64,000 bases of DNA from assembly GCA_036403095.1 (NCBI GenBank), contig DASWRQ010000123.1, forward strand, positions 9,762-73,761. The letters are read 5' to 3'. Shown piece after piece: positions 30,192 to 38,505 of this stretch. The first letter of the stretch is position 1; each line of letters opens with the position of its first letter. Origin of the DNA: Kutzneria sp036403095 (GTDB lineage: Bacteria; Actinomycetota; Actinomycetes; Mycobacteriales; Pseudonocardiaceae). Made by a program: the position numbers and the translations under genes. The notes below the pieces were generated by a model. It saw only the letters and a program-made list of their open reading frames with translations. It was not told where the DNA came from and did not search any database.

Positions 30192-31355
30192 TCACCGGAG
30201 TGCGACCAATTCGGGGGTGTGCGCACCCACTCCGCCGGTGCCCAACAGCCGGTCGAGCGCGGCCACCACCCGATGGCCCGCCTGCCCGTCACCGAACGGG
30301 TTCTGGCCGGCCGGCAGGCGCAGGTGCGAGCCGAGCAGCCAGTCGGCCTCGGCGACGATGCGGGTGTCGTCGGTGCCGACCACCCAGGCGTAGCCGGCGT
30401 CGACCGCCTCGGTCCGGTCGGTGTGGTCCCGCACCACCAGCACCGGCACACCGAAACTCGGCGCCTCCTCCTGGAGGCCGCCCGAATCGGTCACGACCAG
30501 CGCCGACCGCCGCAGCGCGCGGATCAGGTCAGGGTAGTCCAGCGGCTCGCTCAGCCAGACCCGGTCGTGGCCCCGCAACGCGCCGGAGACCTGCGCCTGC
30601 ACGGCCGGGTTCGGGTGCTCCGGCAGCAGGACGTGAATGTCGGGGTGACGGTCCACCATGGACCGCACGGCGGCGAGCACCCGGTCCAGCGGCTCGCCCC
30701 ACGACTCACGGCGGTGCACGGTCACCAGCACGATCCGGCCACCGTCGGCGCTGACGCGCGCCTCCAGGTCGAGCAGGATCTCGCTGCGTGGCGGCAACTG
30801 GGCCGCGGCAACGTGCTGGAGCGCGTCCACAATGGTGTTGCCGGTGATGGTGATGCGCTCGCCCGGCACGGCCTCGGCCAGCAGCGTGCGGGCGGCGGCC
30901 TCGGTCGGCGCGAGGTGCAGCGCGGCGACCCGCGAGATCATCTGCCGGTTGCCCTCCTCGGGGAAGGGCGCGGTCAGGTCGCCGGTGCGCAGCCCGGCGC
31001 CCAGGTGCGCGACAGGCACGCCGCGCCAGAACCCGGCCAGCGCGCCGGCCAGGGCGGTGGACGTGTCGCCCTGCACCATCACGGCGGCCGGACGGCGGCG
31101 CACGATCAGCTCGTCCAGCCGGCGCAGCATGCCGGCGACCAGCTCGGCCTGGCTGCCGATCTCGCGTCGTAGCGGCACGAACGCGTCCGGCCGCAGGTCG
31201 AACGCGGACAGCGCCTGCTCGACCATGCCGACGTGCTGACCGCTGTGCACGATCATCGGACGCAGCAGGGGGTGGCCGGCCAGCGCCTTCGCCACCGGCG
31301 CGGCCTTGAGTGCCTCCGGCCGGGTCCCGGCCAGCAACAGCACTTCGGTGCTCAC
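30192..31355 (-). CDS. wecB: Non-hydrolysing UDP-N-acetylglucosamine 2-epimerase
   Basis: The 387-residue GT-B-fold epimerase shows LLLAGTRPEALKAAPV, VQGDTSTALAGALAGF, HLGAGLRTGDLTAPFPEEGNR with the allosteric and catalytic residues, LVTVHRRESWGEP, and DSGGLQEEAPSFGVPVLVVR. It interconverts UDP-GlcNAc and UDP-ManNAc for surface polysaccharides. Starts at GTG 31355. The divergent membrane protein/glycosyltransferase pair at 31660 may belong to the same pathway, but no UDP-ManNAc dehydrogenase (wecC) is in the window. Confidence 0.93.
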   Translation of the reverse strand: MSTEVLLLAGTRPEALKAAPVAKALAGHPLLRPMIVHSGQHVGMVEQALSAFDLRPDAFVPLRREIGSQAELVAGMLRRLDELIVRRRPAAVMVQGDTSTALAGALAGFWRGVPVAHLGAGLRTGDLTAPFPEEGNRQMISRVAALHLAPTEAAARTLLAEAVPGERITITGNTIVDALQHVAAAQLPPRSEILLDLEARVSADGGRIVLVTVHRRESWGEPLDRVLAAVRSMVDRHPDIHVLLPEHPNPAVQAQVSGALRGHDRVWLSEPLDYPDLIRALRRSALVVTDSGGLQEEAPSFGVPVLVVRDHTDRTEAVDAGYAWVVGTDDTRIVAEADWLLGSHLRLPAGQNPFGDGQAGHRVVAALDRLLGTGGVGAHTPELVALR

Positions 31356-31659
31356 AGCTTCGGCTCCTCACATGTCCCACGTGGACAGACGCATGCGTGC
31401 TCCCGACAGGTTTTTTCTCCAGCTCCGGGGAAACGGGGGCGCAGTGATCACCCGCGGCCTTGGACTATCAACCTTCACCCGAAATAGGCAAAGCCCGGTG
31501 ACCCACACGAGGGACAACGTTCAGCCGTTTCGCCCAGCAGTAGCTACCCAGCGTGCCGATCTCAGCCGATCCAGCGTCACCTGGCCACCCGATCCGGCCG
31601 TTCAGCGGAACGGAGCCGGCTCCGATACCTCGCTGGACACGAACGTGAAGGGAATACGC
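31356..31659. other. 304-bp divergent promoter region
   Basis: This stretch separates wecB from the rightward membrane-protein gene. It holds a few T runs (GGTTTTTTCTCC near 31410) and short inverted pairs, but no RNA gene, repeat copy or clear operator. Open frames across it lack ribosome sites. It presumably carries two promoters. Confidence 0.4.
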
Positions 31660-32049
31660 GTGACAGCTGTGACAACACCGCACGGCCGGGCCCCGGCCCG
31701 CGCCGTCGCGGTGCTGCTCGTCGCGGCGGCCGCCGCACTGGTGCTCGCCCATCGGCTCTACCAGGGCATCGAGCTGGCGCTGGCCCGGCTGGCCAGCCCG
31801 TCCGTCCACATAGGACAACTGGGCTCGTCGGCCCAGGTGCTCGTGCCGTTGCTGCTGTTCACTTCGGTGCTGGTCGCACTGAGTCCCCGGATCACCCGCA
31901 AGGCGTTGGTGGCACTGGGCTGCACCGCCGTGGCGCTGGCCGGGTTCGACCAGCTCACGGTGTGGCTGGGCCCGTCGGCCGACGTGTTCGGCGGCGTGGC
32001 GGCGGTCGGGTTGTTCTGCTGGTTGACCGTACGGCGGGAGAAGCCGTGA
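31660..32049 (+). CDS. Small integral membrane protein
   Basis: This 129-residue protein has four probable membrane helices (AVAVLLVAAAAALVLAH, VLVPLLLFTSVLVAL, ALVALGCTAVALAG, VAAVGLFCWLTV) joined by short loops, with a basic C-terminus. I do not recognise a family. GTG 31660 is preceded by AAGGG at seven bases; an in-frame GTG nine bases before that site is less likely. The TGA stop overlaps the GTG of the glycosyltransferase gene, so the two are coupled and may act together in the envelope. Confidence 0.6.
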   Translation: MTAVTTPHGRAPARAVAVLLVAAAAALVLAHRLYQGIELALARLASPSVHIGQLGSSAQVLVPLLLFTSVLVALSPRITRKALVALGCTAVALAGFDQLTVWLGPSADVFGGVAAVGLFCWLTVRREKP

Positions 32050-32681
32050 GAATGAGCGATCCGAGCCTGCTGGAGTGGCACTTCTTCGTGCCGTGCCGCA
32101 ACGAGCAGGCCGTCATCGGGGCCACCATGACGTACCTGCGGCAGCGCTTCCGGGCCGCGCACGTCTGGGTCATCGACGACGGCTCCGACGACAGAACCGC
32201 CACCGTGGTGCGGAATCTGCGCCGGGTGGAAGGCCGGCACATCCATCTCGTGCAGCGCTACCGGCCGCAGGCGCGGACCGGGAAGGAGGACGCCCTCAAC
32301 GCCGGCTACCGGGCCCTCAAGGCGTGGCAGGGCCGGCATGCGGCGCCGGAGCGGGCCGTGATCGTGGTGCTCGACGCCGGCGGCCGGCCGCTGTGGAACT
32401 GCCTCGAGCTGACCGCCGCCCACTTCGAGGATCCGCGCATGGGATCCGTACAGGTCGACGTCCGGTCCAACACCCCGCGACGGGGCTGGCTGGGCTGGCT
32501 CACCGCCCGTCGCAACGACACCAAACCCCTGTGCGGCAGCGGCCAGTTCATCCGGCTGTCCGCGCTGGACTCGCTCGCCGGACCCGAGGGCCGGCCGTGG
32601 CGCGGCGTACCCCTGTCCGCCGCGTGGCACGCCGGCCTCACCCGGGACACCTTCGTCTACCACCAGTCGCGGGCCGCGTGA
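32046..32681 (+). CDS. Family 2-like glycosyltransferase, short form
   Basis: Predicted 211 residues with a GT2-type GT-A fold: HFFVPCRNEQAVIGATMTYL, VIDDGSDDRT for the nucleotide, GKEDALNAGYRAL and VIVVLDAGGRP. The usual DxD metal motif is reduced to DAG, and the protein ends soon after the catalytic domain without the membrane helices of processive GT2 enzymes. It may depend on the coupled membrane protein, or be an impaired enzyme. GTG 32046 overlaps the previous stop. Confidence 0.7.
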   Translation: MRMSDPSLLEWHFFVPCRNEQAVIGATMTYLRQRFRAAHVWVIDDGSDDRTATVVRNLRRVEGRHIHLVQRYRPQARTGKEDALNAGYRALKAWQGRHAAPERAVIVVLDAGGRPLWNCLELTAAHFEDPRMGSVQVDVRSNTPRRGWLGWLTARRNDTKPLCGSGQFIRLSALDSLAGPEGRPWRGVPLSAAWHAGLTRDTFVYHQSRAA

Positions 32682-32757
32682 GAAAAGTCCCAGTGGTTGC
32701 CCACCTTTCGACGATTAGGGTCACACCGAGTTACTCGTCGTGAGGAGGGGGAACCTG

Positions 32758-33345
32758 ATGTCCGTGCTCGCTGTGACCGGCCGACGGGCCGTGCTGGCCG
32801 ACGCCATTCCCGGTGCCATGGCCAAGAACGTCGCGCTGGTCGTGTCCGGCGCCGTGCTGACCGGGTTGGCCGCGCAGATCGCCGTGCCCATCCCGGGCAG
32901 CCCGGTGCCGGTGACCGGCCAGACCTTCGCCGCCCTGCTCGTCGGGGCCGCCTTGGGTTGGCGGCGCGGTGCGCTGTCGCTGGCCCTGTACTTCGTCGCC
33001 GGGCTCGCCGGCGTGCCGTGGTTCACCGGCGGGGCCGCCGGTTGGGCCGCTGTCACCGGCGGTTACCTCGTCGGCTTCATCGCCGCCAGCGCCCTCGTCG
33101 GCGCATTGGCCCGCGTCGGCGGCGACCGCACCCCACTGCGCACCGCCGGCACCATGGTCCTCGGCAACCTGGTCGTCTACGCCTTCGGCGTGCCGTGGCT
33201 CATGGTCGCCACCGGCATGGACCTGCGCGCCGCCCTGCTCGCCGGCGTTGTGCCGTTCCTCGTCGGCGACGCCCTCAAGATCGCCCTCGCCGCCGGCCTG
33301 CTGCCCGGCACCTGGGCCCTGGTCCGCCGCTTCCAGCAGTCCTGA
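32758..33345 (+). CDS. bioY: BioY, substrate-binding subunit of the biotin ECF transporter
   Basis: The 195-residue membrane protein has six hydrophobic segments and BioY features: AQIAVPIPGSPVPVTGQTFAALLVGAALG, RRGALSLALYFVAGLAGVPWF, GGYLVGFIAASALVGA, quoted in parts. BioY binds biotin and works alone or with the shared EcfT/EcfA module; no bioMN genes are adjacent. ATG 32758 follows GAGGAGGGGGAACCTG. No BioQ-type operator was recognised upstream. Confidence 0.92.
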   Translation: MSVLAVTGRRAVLADAIPGAMAKNVALVVSGAVLTGLAAQIAVPIPGSPVPVTGQTFAALLVGAALGWRRGALSLALYFVAGLAGVPWFTGGAAGWAAVTGGYLVGFIAASALVGALARVGGDRTPLRTAGTMVLGNLVVYAFGVPWLMVATGMDLRAALLAGVVPFLVGDALKIALAAGLLPGTWALVRRFQQS

Positions 33346-33353
33346 CTACACCC

Positions 33354-33369
33354 GTAGCTACAGTGCTAC
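33354..33369. promoter_or_regulatory. Candidate operator of the vapBC pair
   Basis: GTAGC-TACAGT-GCTAC is a 16-bp dyad ending 9 bp before the antitoxin ATG. TA antitoxins of the Phd/VapB type commonly repress their own promoter through such sites. The TAGCTACAG segment may also hold the -10 region. Assignment is by position. Confidence 0.4.
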
Positions 33370-33378
33370 GCTTGACCT

Positions 33379-33642
33379 ATGGACGAGATCGCGCTGCGCG
33401 AACTGCGGAACCACACCAGTGAGGTGCTGCACCGCGTCGAGGCCGGCGAAGAGCTGACGGTCACCGTCAGCGGCCGGCCTGTGGCGCGGCTCGTCCCGTT
33501 ACCGCGTCGGCGGCCGTATCTGACCCTCTCGGAGATCGTGGCAAACCGCGCGGACGCCGGACTGTACGACGAGTTGCGCGAGATGCTGCCCGAGACGACC
33601 GATGACTTCGACGATCCGTGGGAGAAGGCAGCCCGGCAGTGA
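33379..33642 (+). CDS. vapB: Phd/YefM-type antitoxin (VapB role)
   Basis: This 87-residue protein has the Phd/YefM DNA-binding N-terminus (IALRELRNHTSEVLHRVEAGE and LTVTVSGRPVARLVP) and a disordered acidic C-terminus (LPETTDDFDDPWEKA) that would wrap the toxin. Its TGA overlaps the GTG of the PIN toxin. The pair is a type II toxin-antitoxin module: the antitoxin blocks the RNase and represses the operon. The ATG lies only 9 bp from the dyad. Confidence 0.9.
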   Translation: MDEIALRELRNHTSEVLHRVEAGEELTVTVSGRPVARLVPLPRRRPYLTLSEIVANRADAGLYDELREMLPETTDDFDDPWEKAARQ

Positions 33643-34028
33643 GTCCCCGCACGGTCCTTGCGGACACCTCCTTCTTCATAGCCGTTGAGACGGGTCGACC
33701 GTTGCGGGCCGACGTTCCACAGCGGTATCAGGTATCCACGATCACTGTCGGTGAGCTCCGGGCCGGCGTGCTCAGCGCGGGCGACGAACGCAGTCGTGCC
33801 GCTCGACTTCGCACGCTCACCAAGGCATTGGAGACCGAGCCGATCCCCGTTGACGATCAGGTAGCCGTCGCGTGGGCCGAGCTCAGGAGCGATCTGCGGG
33901 CCGCCGGGCGGCGGATGCCCGTGAACGACTCCTGGATCGCCGCCACCGCGATCGCTCACGGACTGCCCGTGGTCACTCAGGACGACGACTACGACGGCAC
34001 CCCGGGCCTCGAGGTCATCAAGCTCTGA
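33639..34028 (+). CDS. vapC: VapC PIN-domain ribonuclease toxin
   Basis: The product (129 aa) has the PIN acidic set: LADTSFFIA (first Asp), STITVGELRAG (Glu), VNDSWIAATAIAHGLPVVT (Asp) and DDDYDG (final Asp). VapC toxins cleave tRNA or rRNA in a Mg-dependent way. GTG 33639 overlaps the antitoxin stop and gives the expected short N-terminus. It ends next to a palindromic repeat. Chromosomal modules of this type are often mobile, but base composition is not unusual here. Confidence 0.92.
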   Translation: MSPRTVLADTSFFIAVETGRPLRADVPQRYQVSTITVGELRAGVLSAGDERSRAARLRTLTKALETEPIPVDDQVAVAWAELRSDLRAAGRRMPVNDSWIAATAIAHGLPVVTQDDDYDGTPGLEVIKL

Positions 34029-34072
34029 AAGCGGGCGAGGCCCGCATAGTCTCCCCGCCAGCCCCCAAACCC

Positions 34073-34310
34073 GCTCGGCCCGCCGGCGCTTCGCCCGCTC
34101 GCCAGCACAAATACGGCTCGGCCTCGCCGGCGCTTCGCCCACTCGCCAGCACAAATACGGCTCGGCCCCGCCGGTGCTTCGCCCGGTCGCTGGATTTAGC
34201 CCGCCGCCACCCAACGCCCCCACCACCCGAGCCGATGCGGCGGGCTAAATCCAGCAAGGGCGAGGCACCGGCCCCACAGGGGCCGAGCCCGCGACGCCGA
34301 AGGCGGCGCC
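34073..34310. repeat. Palindromic repeat element, copy A, with tandem 43-44 bp units
   Basis: The 310-bp gap 34029-34338 is filled by repeats. A 43-44 bp unit beginning GCTCGGCC and ending CACAAATACG occurs at 34073 and 34116, and a third partial unit starts at 34160. From there a 151-bp element runs to 34310. It includes a perfect 19-bp inverted pair (34189-34207 and 34237-34255; TGGATTTAGCCC and its complement) inside outer arms GGTGCTTCGCCC and GGGCGAGGCACC. Copy B lies at 60314-60465. No gene is seen; frames crossing it are artefacts of the repeat. Confidence 0.85.
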
Positions 34311-34338
34311 AACAAGCACTGCGGGTAACGTCTCTGCC

Positions 34339-36372
34339 GTGCCGGAACTGCCCTCAGTCGAAGAACTGCTCGCCGAAGCCGTGGAAGCCCTCGGTGGCAA
34401 GCAGCGGCCCGGGCAGGTGGAGATGGCGCTGGCGGTGGAGCGGGCCATCCGGACGGGCGAGCACCTGGCGGTGCAGGCGGGCACCGGCACGGGGAAGTCG
34501 TTGGGCTACCTGGTGCCGGCGGTGCGGCACGCGATCGCCGAGGACGCGACGGTGGTGGTGTCGACGGCCACGATCGCGCTGCAGCGGCAGCTGGTGGACC
34601 GCGACCTGCCGAGGCTGGCGGGGGCGCTGAAGAAGACGCTGGGGCGAGAGCCGACGTTCGCCATCCTCAAGGGCCGCCGCAACTACCTGTGCATGCACCG
34701 AGTGCACTCGGGCGCGCCGGACGAGCCGGAGGACGAGGGCCTGTTCGACCCGTTCGCGATCTCCCGGCTGGGCCGGGACGTGCAGCGGCTGCACGAGTGG
34801 TCGTCGGACACCGAGACGGGCGACCGGGACGAGCTGGTGCCGGGCGTCAGCGACCAGGCCTGGCGGCAGCTTTCGGTCAGTGCCAAGGAATGCCTCGGCG
34901 TGTCCAAGTGCCCGGTCGGCACCGACTGCTTCGCCGAGCGGGCCCGGGCCGAGGCCGGCCGGGCCGACGTGGTGGTGACCAACCACGCGCTGCTGGCGAT
35001 CGACGCCCTCGAGGGCTACAAGGTGTTGCCGGAACACGATCTGGTGATCGTGGACGAGGCGCACGACCTGGTGGACCGGGTGACGTCGGTGGCCACGGCC
35101 GAACTGTCCACGGCCGCGCTGGCCATCGCCGTGCGGCGCTGCGGGCGGCAGATCGAGGACGACGTCGCCGACCAACTGTCCGAGGCCGGTGAGGGCCTGG
35201 AGATCGTGCTGTCGGAGATGCCGATCGGCCGGCTCGACGCGATGCCCCGGGCGCTGGCCGGGGCGCTGGCCGCGGTGCGGGATTCCGCGCACCGCTGCAT
35301 CACCGCGCTCGGACCGGAACGCAAGGAGGATCCCGAGGGCGCCGTCGGCCGCAAGCTGGCCCTGGCCCTGCTGGACGAGATCCACGACACCGCCGTGCGC
35401 CTGCTGGAGGCGTTCGACGAGGACGAGGCCCACCGACGGGATGTGGTGTGGCTGGCCGGCGATTTCCGTGACGACAGCAAGCCGCCGACCGTGAAGGTGG
35501 CGCCACTGGGTGTCGGCGGCCTGCTGCGGGAACGGCTGTTCGCGCCGCGGACCACCGTGCTCACCTCGGCCACGCTCACCCTCGGCGGCACCTTCGACGC
35601 GCTGGCCCGGCAGTGGGGATTGCCCGCCGCCAGCCAGGTTCCCGTGGTCGATGCCACCGCCACCGAGAAGGAAGCGCCGTCGGACCTGAGCTCCCCACGC
35701 TGGAGCGGCATGGACGTCGGCTCCCCGTTCGAACACGGCCGCAGCGGAATCCTTTACCTGGCAAGGCATCTGCCCACTCCTGGCCGTGACGGCCTGCCGC
35801 CGGCCTACCTCGACGAGCTCGTCGACCTGGTCAACGCCGCCGGCGGCCGGACCCTCGGCCTGTTCTCCTCCATGCGCGCGGCCAAGCAGGCCAGCGAGGC
35901 CATCCGGTCCCGCATCGAGTATCCCGTGCTGTGCCAGGGCGAGGACTCCACCGCCCAGCTGGTCAAGAAGTTCGCCGAGGACGTGCGCTGCTGCCTGTTC
36001 GGCACGCTGTCCCTGTGGCAGGGCGTGGACGTGCCCGGCGACTCGCTGCAACTCGTTGTGGTGGACCGGATTCCGTTCCCCCGCCCCGACGACCCGCTCG
36101 CCTCGGCCCGGCAGCGGGCCGTCGAAGCCCGTGGCGGCAACGGTTTCCTCACCGTCGCCGCCACCCACGCCGCGCTGCTGCTGGCCCAGGGCGCCGGCCG
36201 GCTGCTGCGGTCGACCAACGACAAGGGGGTGGTGGCCATCCTCGATCCTCGGCTGGCCACCGCCCGCTACGGTGGTTTCCTGCGGGCCTCGCTGCCGCCG
36301 TTCTGGACCACGCACGACCCCGAGGTGGTGCGCGCCGCCCTCAAGCGCCTGGACTCCGCCGCGACCGCCTAG
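34339..36372 (+). CDS. dinG: DinG-like Fe-S DNA helicase (XPD/Rad3-type SF2)
   Basis: Predicted 677 residues, close to family length. Walker A is QAGTGTGKSLGYL, Walker B is VDEAHD. Four cysteines (NYLCMHR, KECLG, SKCPVG, TDCFAE) form the 4Fe-4S site between them. VVTNHALL, STATIALQ, LTSATLTLGG, GTLSLWQGVDVPG and QGAGRLLRS are the remaining helicase motifs. DinG enzymes unwind damaged or R-loop-containing DNA 5' to 3'. GTG 34339 starts 28 bp after the repeat. Its stop overlaps the convergent hydrolase by four bases. Confidence 0.95.
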   Translation: MPELPSVEELLAEAVEALGGKQRPGQVEMALAVERAIRTGEHLAVQAGTGTGKSLGYLVPAVRHAIAEDATVVVSTATIALQRQLVDRDLPRLAGALKKTLGREPTFAILKGRRNYLCMHRVHSGAPDEPEDEGLFDPFAISRLGRDVQRLHEWSSDTETGDRDELVPGVSDQAWRQLSVSAKECLGVSKCPVGTDCFAERARAEAGRADVVVTNHALLAIDALEGYKVLPEHDLVIVDEAHDLVDRVTSVATAELSTAALAIAVRRCGRQIEDDVADQLSEAGEGLEIVLSEMPIGRLDAMPRALAGALAAVRDSAHRCITALGPERKEDPEGAVGRKLALALLDEIHDTAVRLLEAFDEDEAHRRDVVWLAGDFRDDSKPPTVKVAPLGVGGLLRERLFAPRTTVLTSATLTLGGTFDALARQWGLPAASQVPVVDATATEKEAPSDLSSPRWSGMDVGSPFEHGRSGILYLARHLPTPGRDGLPPAYLDELVDLVNAAGGRTLGLFSSMRAAKQASEAIRSRIEYPVLCQGEDSTAQLVKKFAEDVRCCLFGTLSLWQGVDVPGDSLQLVVVDRIPFPRPDDPLASARQRAVEARGGNGFLTVAATHAALLLAQGAGRLLRSTNDKGVVAILDPRLATARYGGFLRASLPPFWTTHDPEVVRAALKRLDSAATA

Positions 36373-37121
36373 CCGAGATGCCGGGCCAGGAACCCGTCGT
36401 CGATCCCGAGCCAGCGGATGGTGCGGTGGTCGCCCGGATTGGCGTGCAGCGTCTTCTCCTTCGACGCGAAGGCGTCGAACAACGCCAGGCCGTCCCGGCG
36501 GTCCACGTACGCGTCGTCCCACGGCAGCAGGAACAGCACCGGGACGGTGATGCGCCGGGCCGCCTCGAGCTCTTCCTCGTACGCGAAGAAGCCGCCGCCG
36601 AAGATCGCCGCCGAGATGCGCGGCTCGGCCGCCGTCAACGGCACGCCGATGGCCGTGCCCAGCGAGATGCCGCCGCCGTAGCCGATCGGCGCTTCCGCGC
36701 CGATCTCCGGCAGCTCCTGGAGCGCGTCCAGGGTCTGCTGCCATTCCGGCACCGCCCGCTCGGCCAGCGAGAGCACGTAGCCGATGCTGGCCTTGCGGAA
36801 CCGCTCGTTGTCGCCGGCCGTCCTTGCCTGCTTGAACTCGACGCGGGCCTGCTCGTCCTCGGCCGTGAGCGGGCGTTTGCCGTGCCCGGGCGCGTCGATC
36901 GCCACCACGTGGAAGCCCCACCTGGTCACCGTCTCGACCGCCCGGGCCTGCTGCGCCGGCGTCTTCTTGTGCAGGCCGCCGCCGTGCCCCATCAGCACCA
37001 CGGGCGCATGGTCGGGGCCGGACTCGGGCGACCACAGCACACCGGGAACCTCGCCCACGGTGAAGTCGCGCTCGACAACGCCGTCCGACGCCGTCCGCGA
37101 GGTGAACTGCAAAGAAGTCAT
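36369..37121 (-). CDS. Alpha/beta hydrolase (dienelactone hydrolase-like)
   Basis: The 250-residue product has VVLMGHGGGLHKKTP (oxyanion region), HVVAIDAPGHGKRPL, the nucleophile elbow GISLG in YGGGISLGTAIG, and VLFLLPWDDAYVDRRDGLALF with NPGDHRTI for the Asp and His. No signal peptide, so cytoplasmic. The substrate is unknown. ATG 37121 is the start with AAAGG upstream. A 17-codon ORF with a much stronger ribosome site lies 56 bp before it on the same strand and may control translation. Confidence 0.8.
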   Translation of the reverse strand: MTSLQFTSRTASDGVVERDFTVGEVPGVLWSPESGPDHAPVVLMGHGGGLHKKTPAQQARAVETVTRWGFHVVAIDAPGHGKRPLTAEDEQARVEFKQARTAGDNERFRKASIGYVLSLAERAVPEWQQTLDALQELPEIGAEAPIGYGGGISLGTAIGVPLTAAEPRISAAIFGGGFFAYEEELEAARRITVPVLFLLPWDDAYVDRRDGLALFDAFASKEKTLHANPGDHRTIRWLGIDDGFLARHLG

Positions 37122-37176
37122 GGTCGTGCCTTTCGGGAGTGCCACCGTGTCGGGCGCTCCCGGCGAGACCGCTAGG

Positions 37177-37230
37177 TCAATCGCCGGACCGTGACGACGA
37201 GGGGAGCACCCACGTGCGAACAACGTTCAT
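37177..37230 (-). CDS. 17-residue leader ORF upstream of the alpha/beta hydrolase
   Basis: ATG 37230 follows GAGGAGGTGAGACCC, an excellent Shine-Dalgarno. The peptide reads NVVRTWVLPSSSRSGD after Met and ends at TGA 37177-37179. Between it and the hydrolase start, GGGAG and CTCCC can pair around about 20 bases. The arrangement fits a leader peptide that governs the downstream gene. No amino acid is strikingly enriched apart from four Ser, so the signal is unclear. Confidence 0.4.
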   Translation of the reverse strand: MNVVRTWVLPSSSRSGD

Positions 37231-37311
37231 GGGTCTCACCTCCTCGGGTGGTGCCGCGGTCCGGCGCAGACTAGCAATCCGGCTGTCGGCCGGCCTACTC
37301 CTTTTCCCGAG

Positions 37312-37752
37312 CTAGCCGACGTTGAGCGCGACCAACAGCACCAGCACGAGCGTGACCACGGCGAGCAGGCCGTGACCGAGCACGATCACCAGCGGGAAGC
37401 TGCGCTCGGCCGGGGCCTGGTCGGCGGCGCCGGTCGAGCCGGGGCCGCCGGTGGCCACCGCCGCGCGGGCACGGTAGACCGGGATCCAGCGGAACAGCAT
37501 CACAAAGCCCAGCAGCGCCACGGGAAGCAGCACCACGAACGAGATCCAGGCCAGCGAGTGCGTGTCGACGAGCAGGTACACGATCCACACGATCAGGCCG
37601 GCCGCGGCCAGCGCGAAGTGGCCGAAGATCACCGCCGGCGGGAAGTGGCTGGTGCGTGGCCGGCGCAGGCCGCCCTTGGTGATCCACATGCCCAGCATGA
37701 CAAAGCCGCCGATGGCGGTGAGCAGCCAGGTGACCAGTGCGGTGACAGCCAT
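37312..37752 (-). CDS. Four-helix membrane protein
   Basis: A 146-residue protein with four hydrophobic helices (about 3-24, 42-63, 68-92, 122-145) and a short basic/Pro-rich loop. His residues in helix 2 (FGHFALAA) and helix 4 (VLGHGLLAV) are placed as possible haem or proton ligands, but this is speculative. I do not recognise a family. It follows the DUF2231 gene 36 bp later on the same strand, so they probably form one unit. The TAG stop is at 37312-37314. Confidence 0.6.
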   Translation of the reverse strand: MAVTALVTWLLTAIGGFVMLGMWITKGGLRRPRTSHFPPAVIFGHFALAAAGLIVWIVYLLVDTHSLAWISFVVLLPVALLGFVMLFRWIPVYRARAAVATGGPGSTGAADQAPAERSFPLVIVLGHGLLAVVTLVLVLLVALNVG

Positions 37753-37788
37753 GTCGGTACTCCTTGTTTCCGTGGTGGGACAGGAATG

Positions 37789-38295
37789 TCAGCGGCGGAA
37801 GCCGTCGGCCTGGGTGGCTTCGTCGGCTACCCGCACGCCGTAGCGGTAGGCGAGCTTGCCGCCGAGGTAGCCGGCCGCGGTCAGCAGCGCCAGGCAGACC
37901 ACCGACAGCAGCAGCGGACCCAGGCCCACCGGGCCCGTGTCCGCGGCCCGTCGCCACAGGAAGTTCGCCACGTAGCCGACGGTGACCGTCAGGTTCAGGC
38001 CCATGTGCGTCAGCCCGGTGCGGAAGGCCGGCGTGCCGGTCGGAATCGCGAACAGGTCCAGGAAGCCGACCATCGCCGCGGCCAGCGCGCCGAGCACCCC
38101 GATCGCGATCAGCCACAGCGCGCCCTTGGCCAGAAATCCCGGCTCGGCCACGAACCTCGACGCGATGTCGAACACCAGGGCCGCCACCCACGCCCCGATC
38201 GGCACGGTGACCAGGATCGGGTGGAACGGGTGGCCGTAGGGACCGGCCAGCGCCGCGCTCACCGGACGCTTTGCCTGCTGCACCTCGTTGGTCAT
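37789..38295 (-). CDS. DUF2231 membrane protein
   Basis: The product (168 aa) has four hydrophobic helices. GHPFHPILVTVPIGAWVAALVFD carries the HP.HP...VP signature of DUF2231, and FRTGLTHMGLNLTVTVGY holds a further conserved His. Haem or metal binding by these His is possible but unproven. GGAGGTCGATG directly before ATG 38295 supports that start; an ATG three bases earlier is too close to the site. It heads a two-gene unit. No recognised gene lies in the 210-bp gap upstream. Confidence 0.82.
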   Translation of the reverse strand: MTNEVQQAKRPVSAALAGPYGHPFHPILVTVPIGAWVAALVFDIASRFVAEPGFLAKGALWLIAIGVLGALAAAMVGFLDLFAIPTGTPAFRTGLTHMGLNLTVTVGYVANFLWRRAADTGPVGLGPLLLSVVCLALLTAAGYLGGKLAYRYGVRVADEATQADGFRR

Positions 38296-38505
38296 CATCG
38301 ACCTCCACACGCTGAGTTTCGCCAGCGAATTTTGGTCTTATTACCTCCGACCGTCAAGCCACGCCAGTCGATCGAGGTACACGCCGCGTCCGGAAAGAAA
38401 CCTTGGTGTTATCCAGAGGCCTCACGGCCGTGCGGGAACGCCACGGCATGCAAAGGCCGGCGGCCGTGTCGGCCAGCCGCACGTCCGCTCCCTGGAGATC
38501 GGGCC

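Noticed and set aside
34073..34170. Possible CRISPR array from the 43-44 bp tandem units
   Set aside because: Only two full units and one partial, directly abutting with no variable spacers, and no cas genes nearby.
34354..37035. An 893-codon open frame on the minus strand across the dinG gene
   Set aside because: It is the antisense shadow of dinG and the hydrolase gene; its product is Arg/Gly/His/Gln-rich low-complexity sequence with no domain, while the plus strand shows all helicase motifs.
36369..37121. Alpha/beta hydrolase missing its catalytic serine (GYGGG read as the elbow)
   Set aside because: The next residues give GISLG, a proper GxSxG, so the nucleophile is present.
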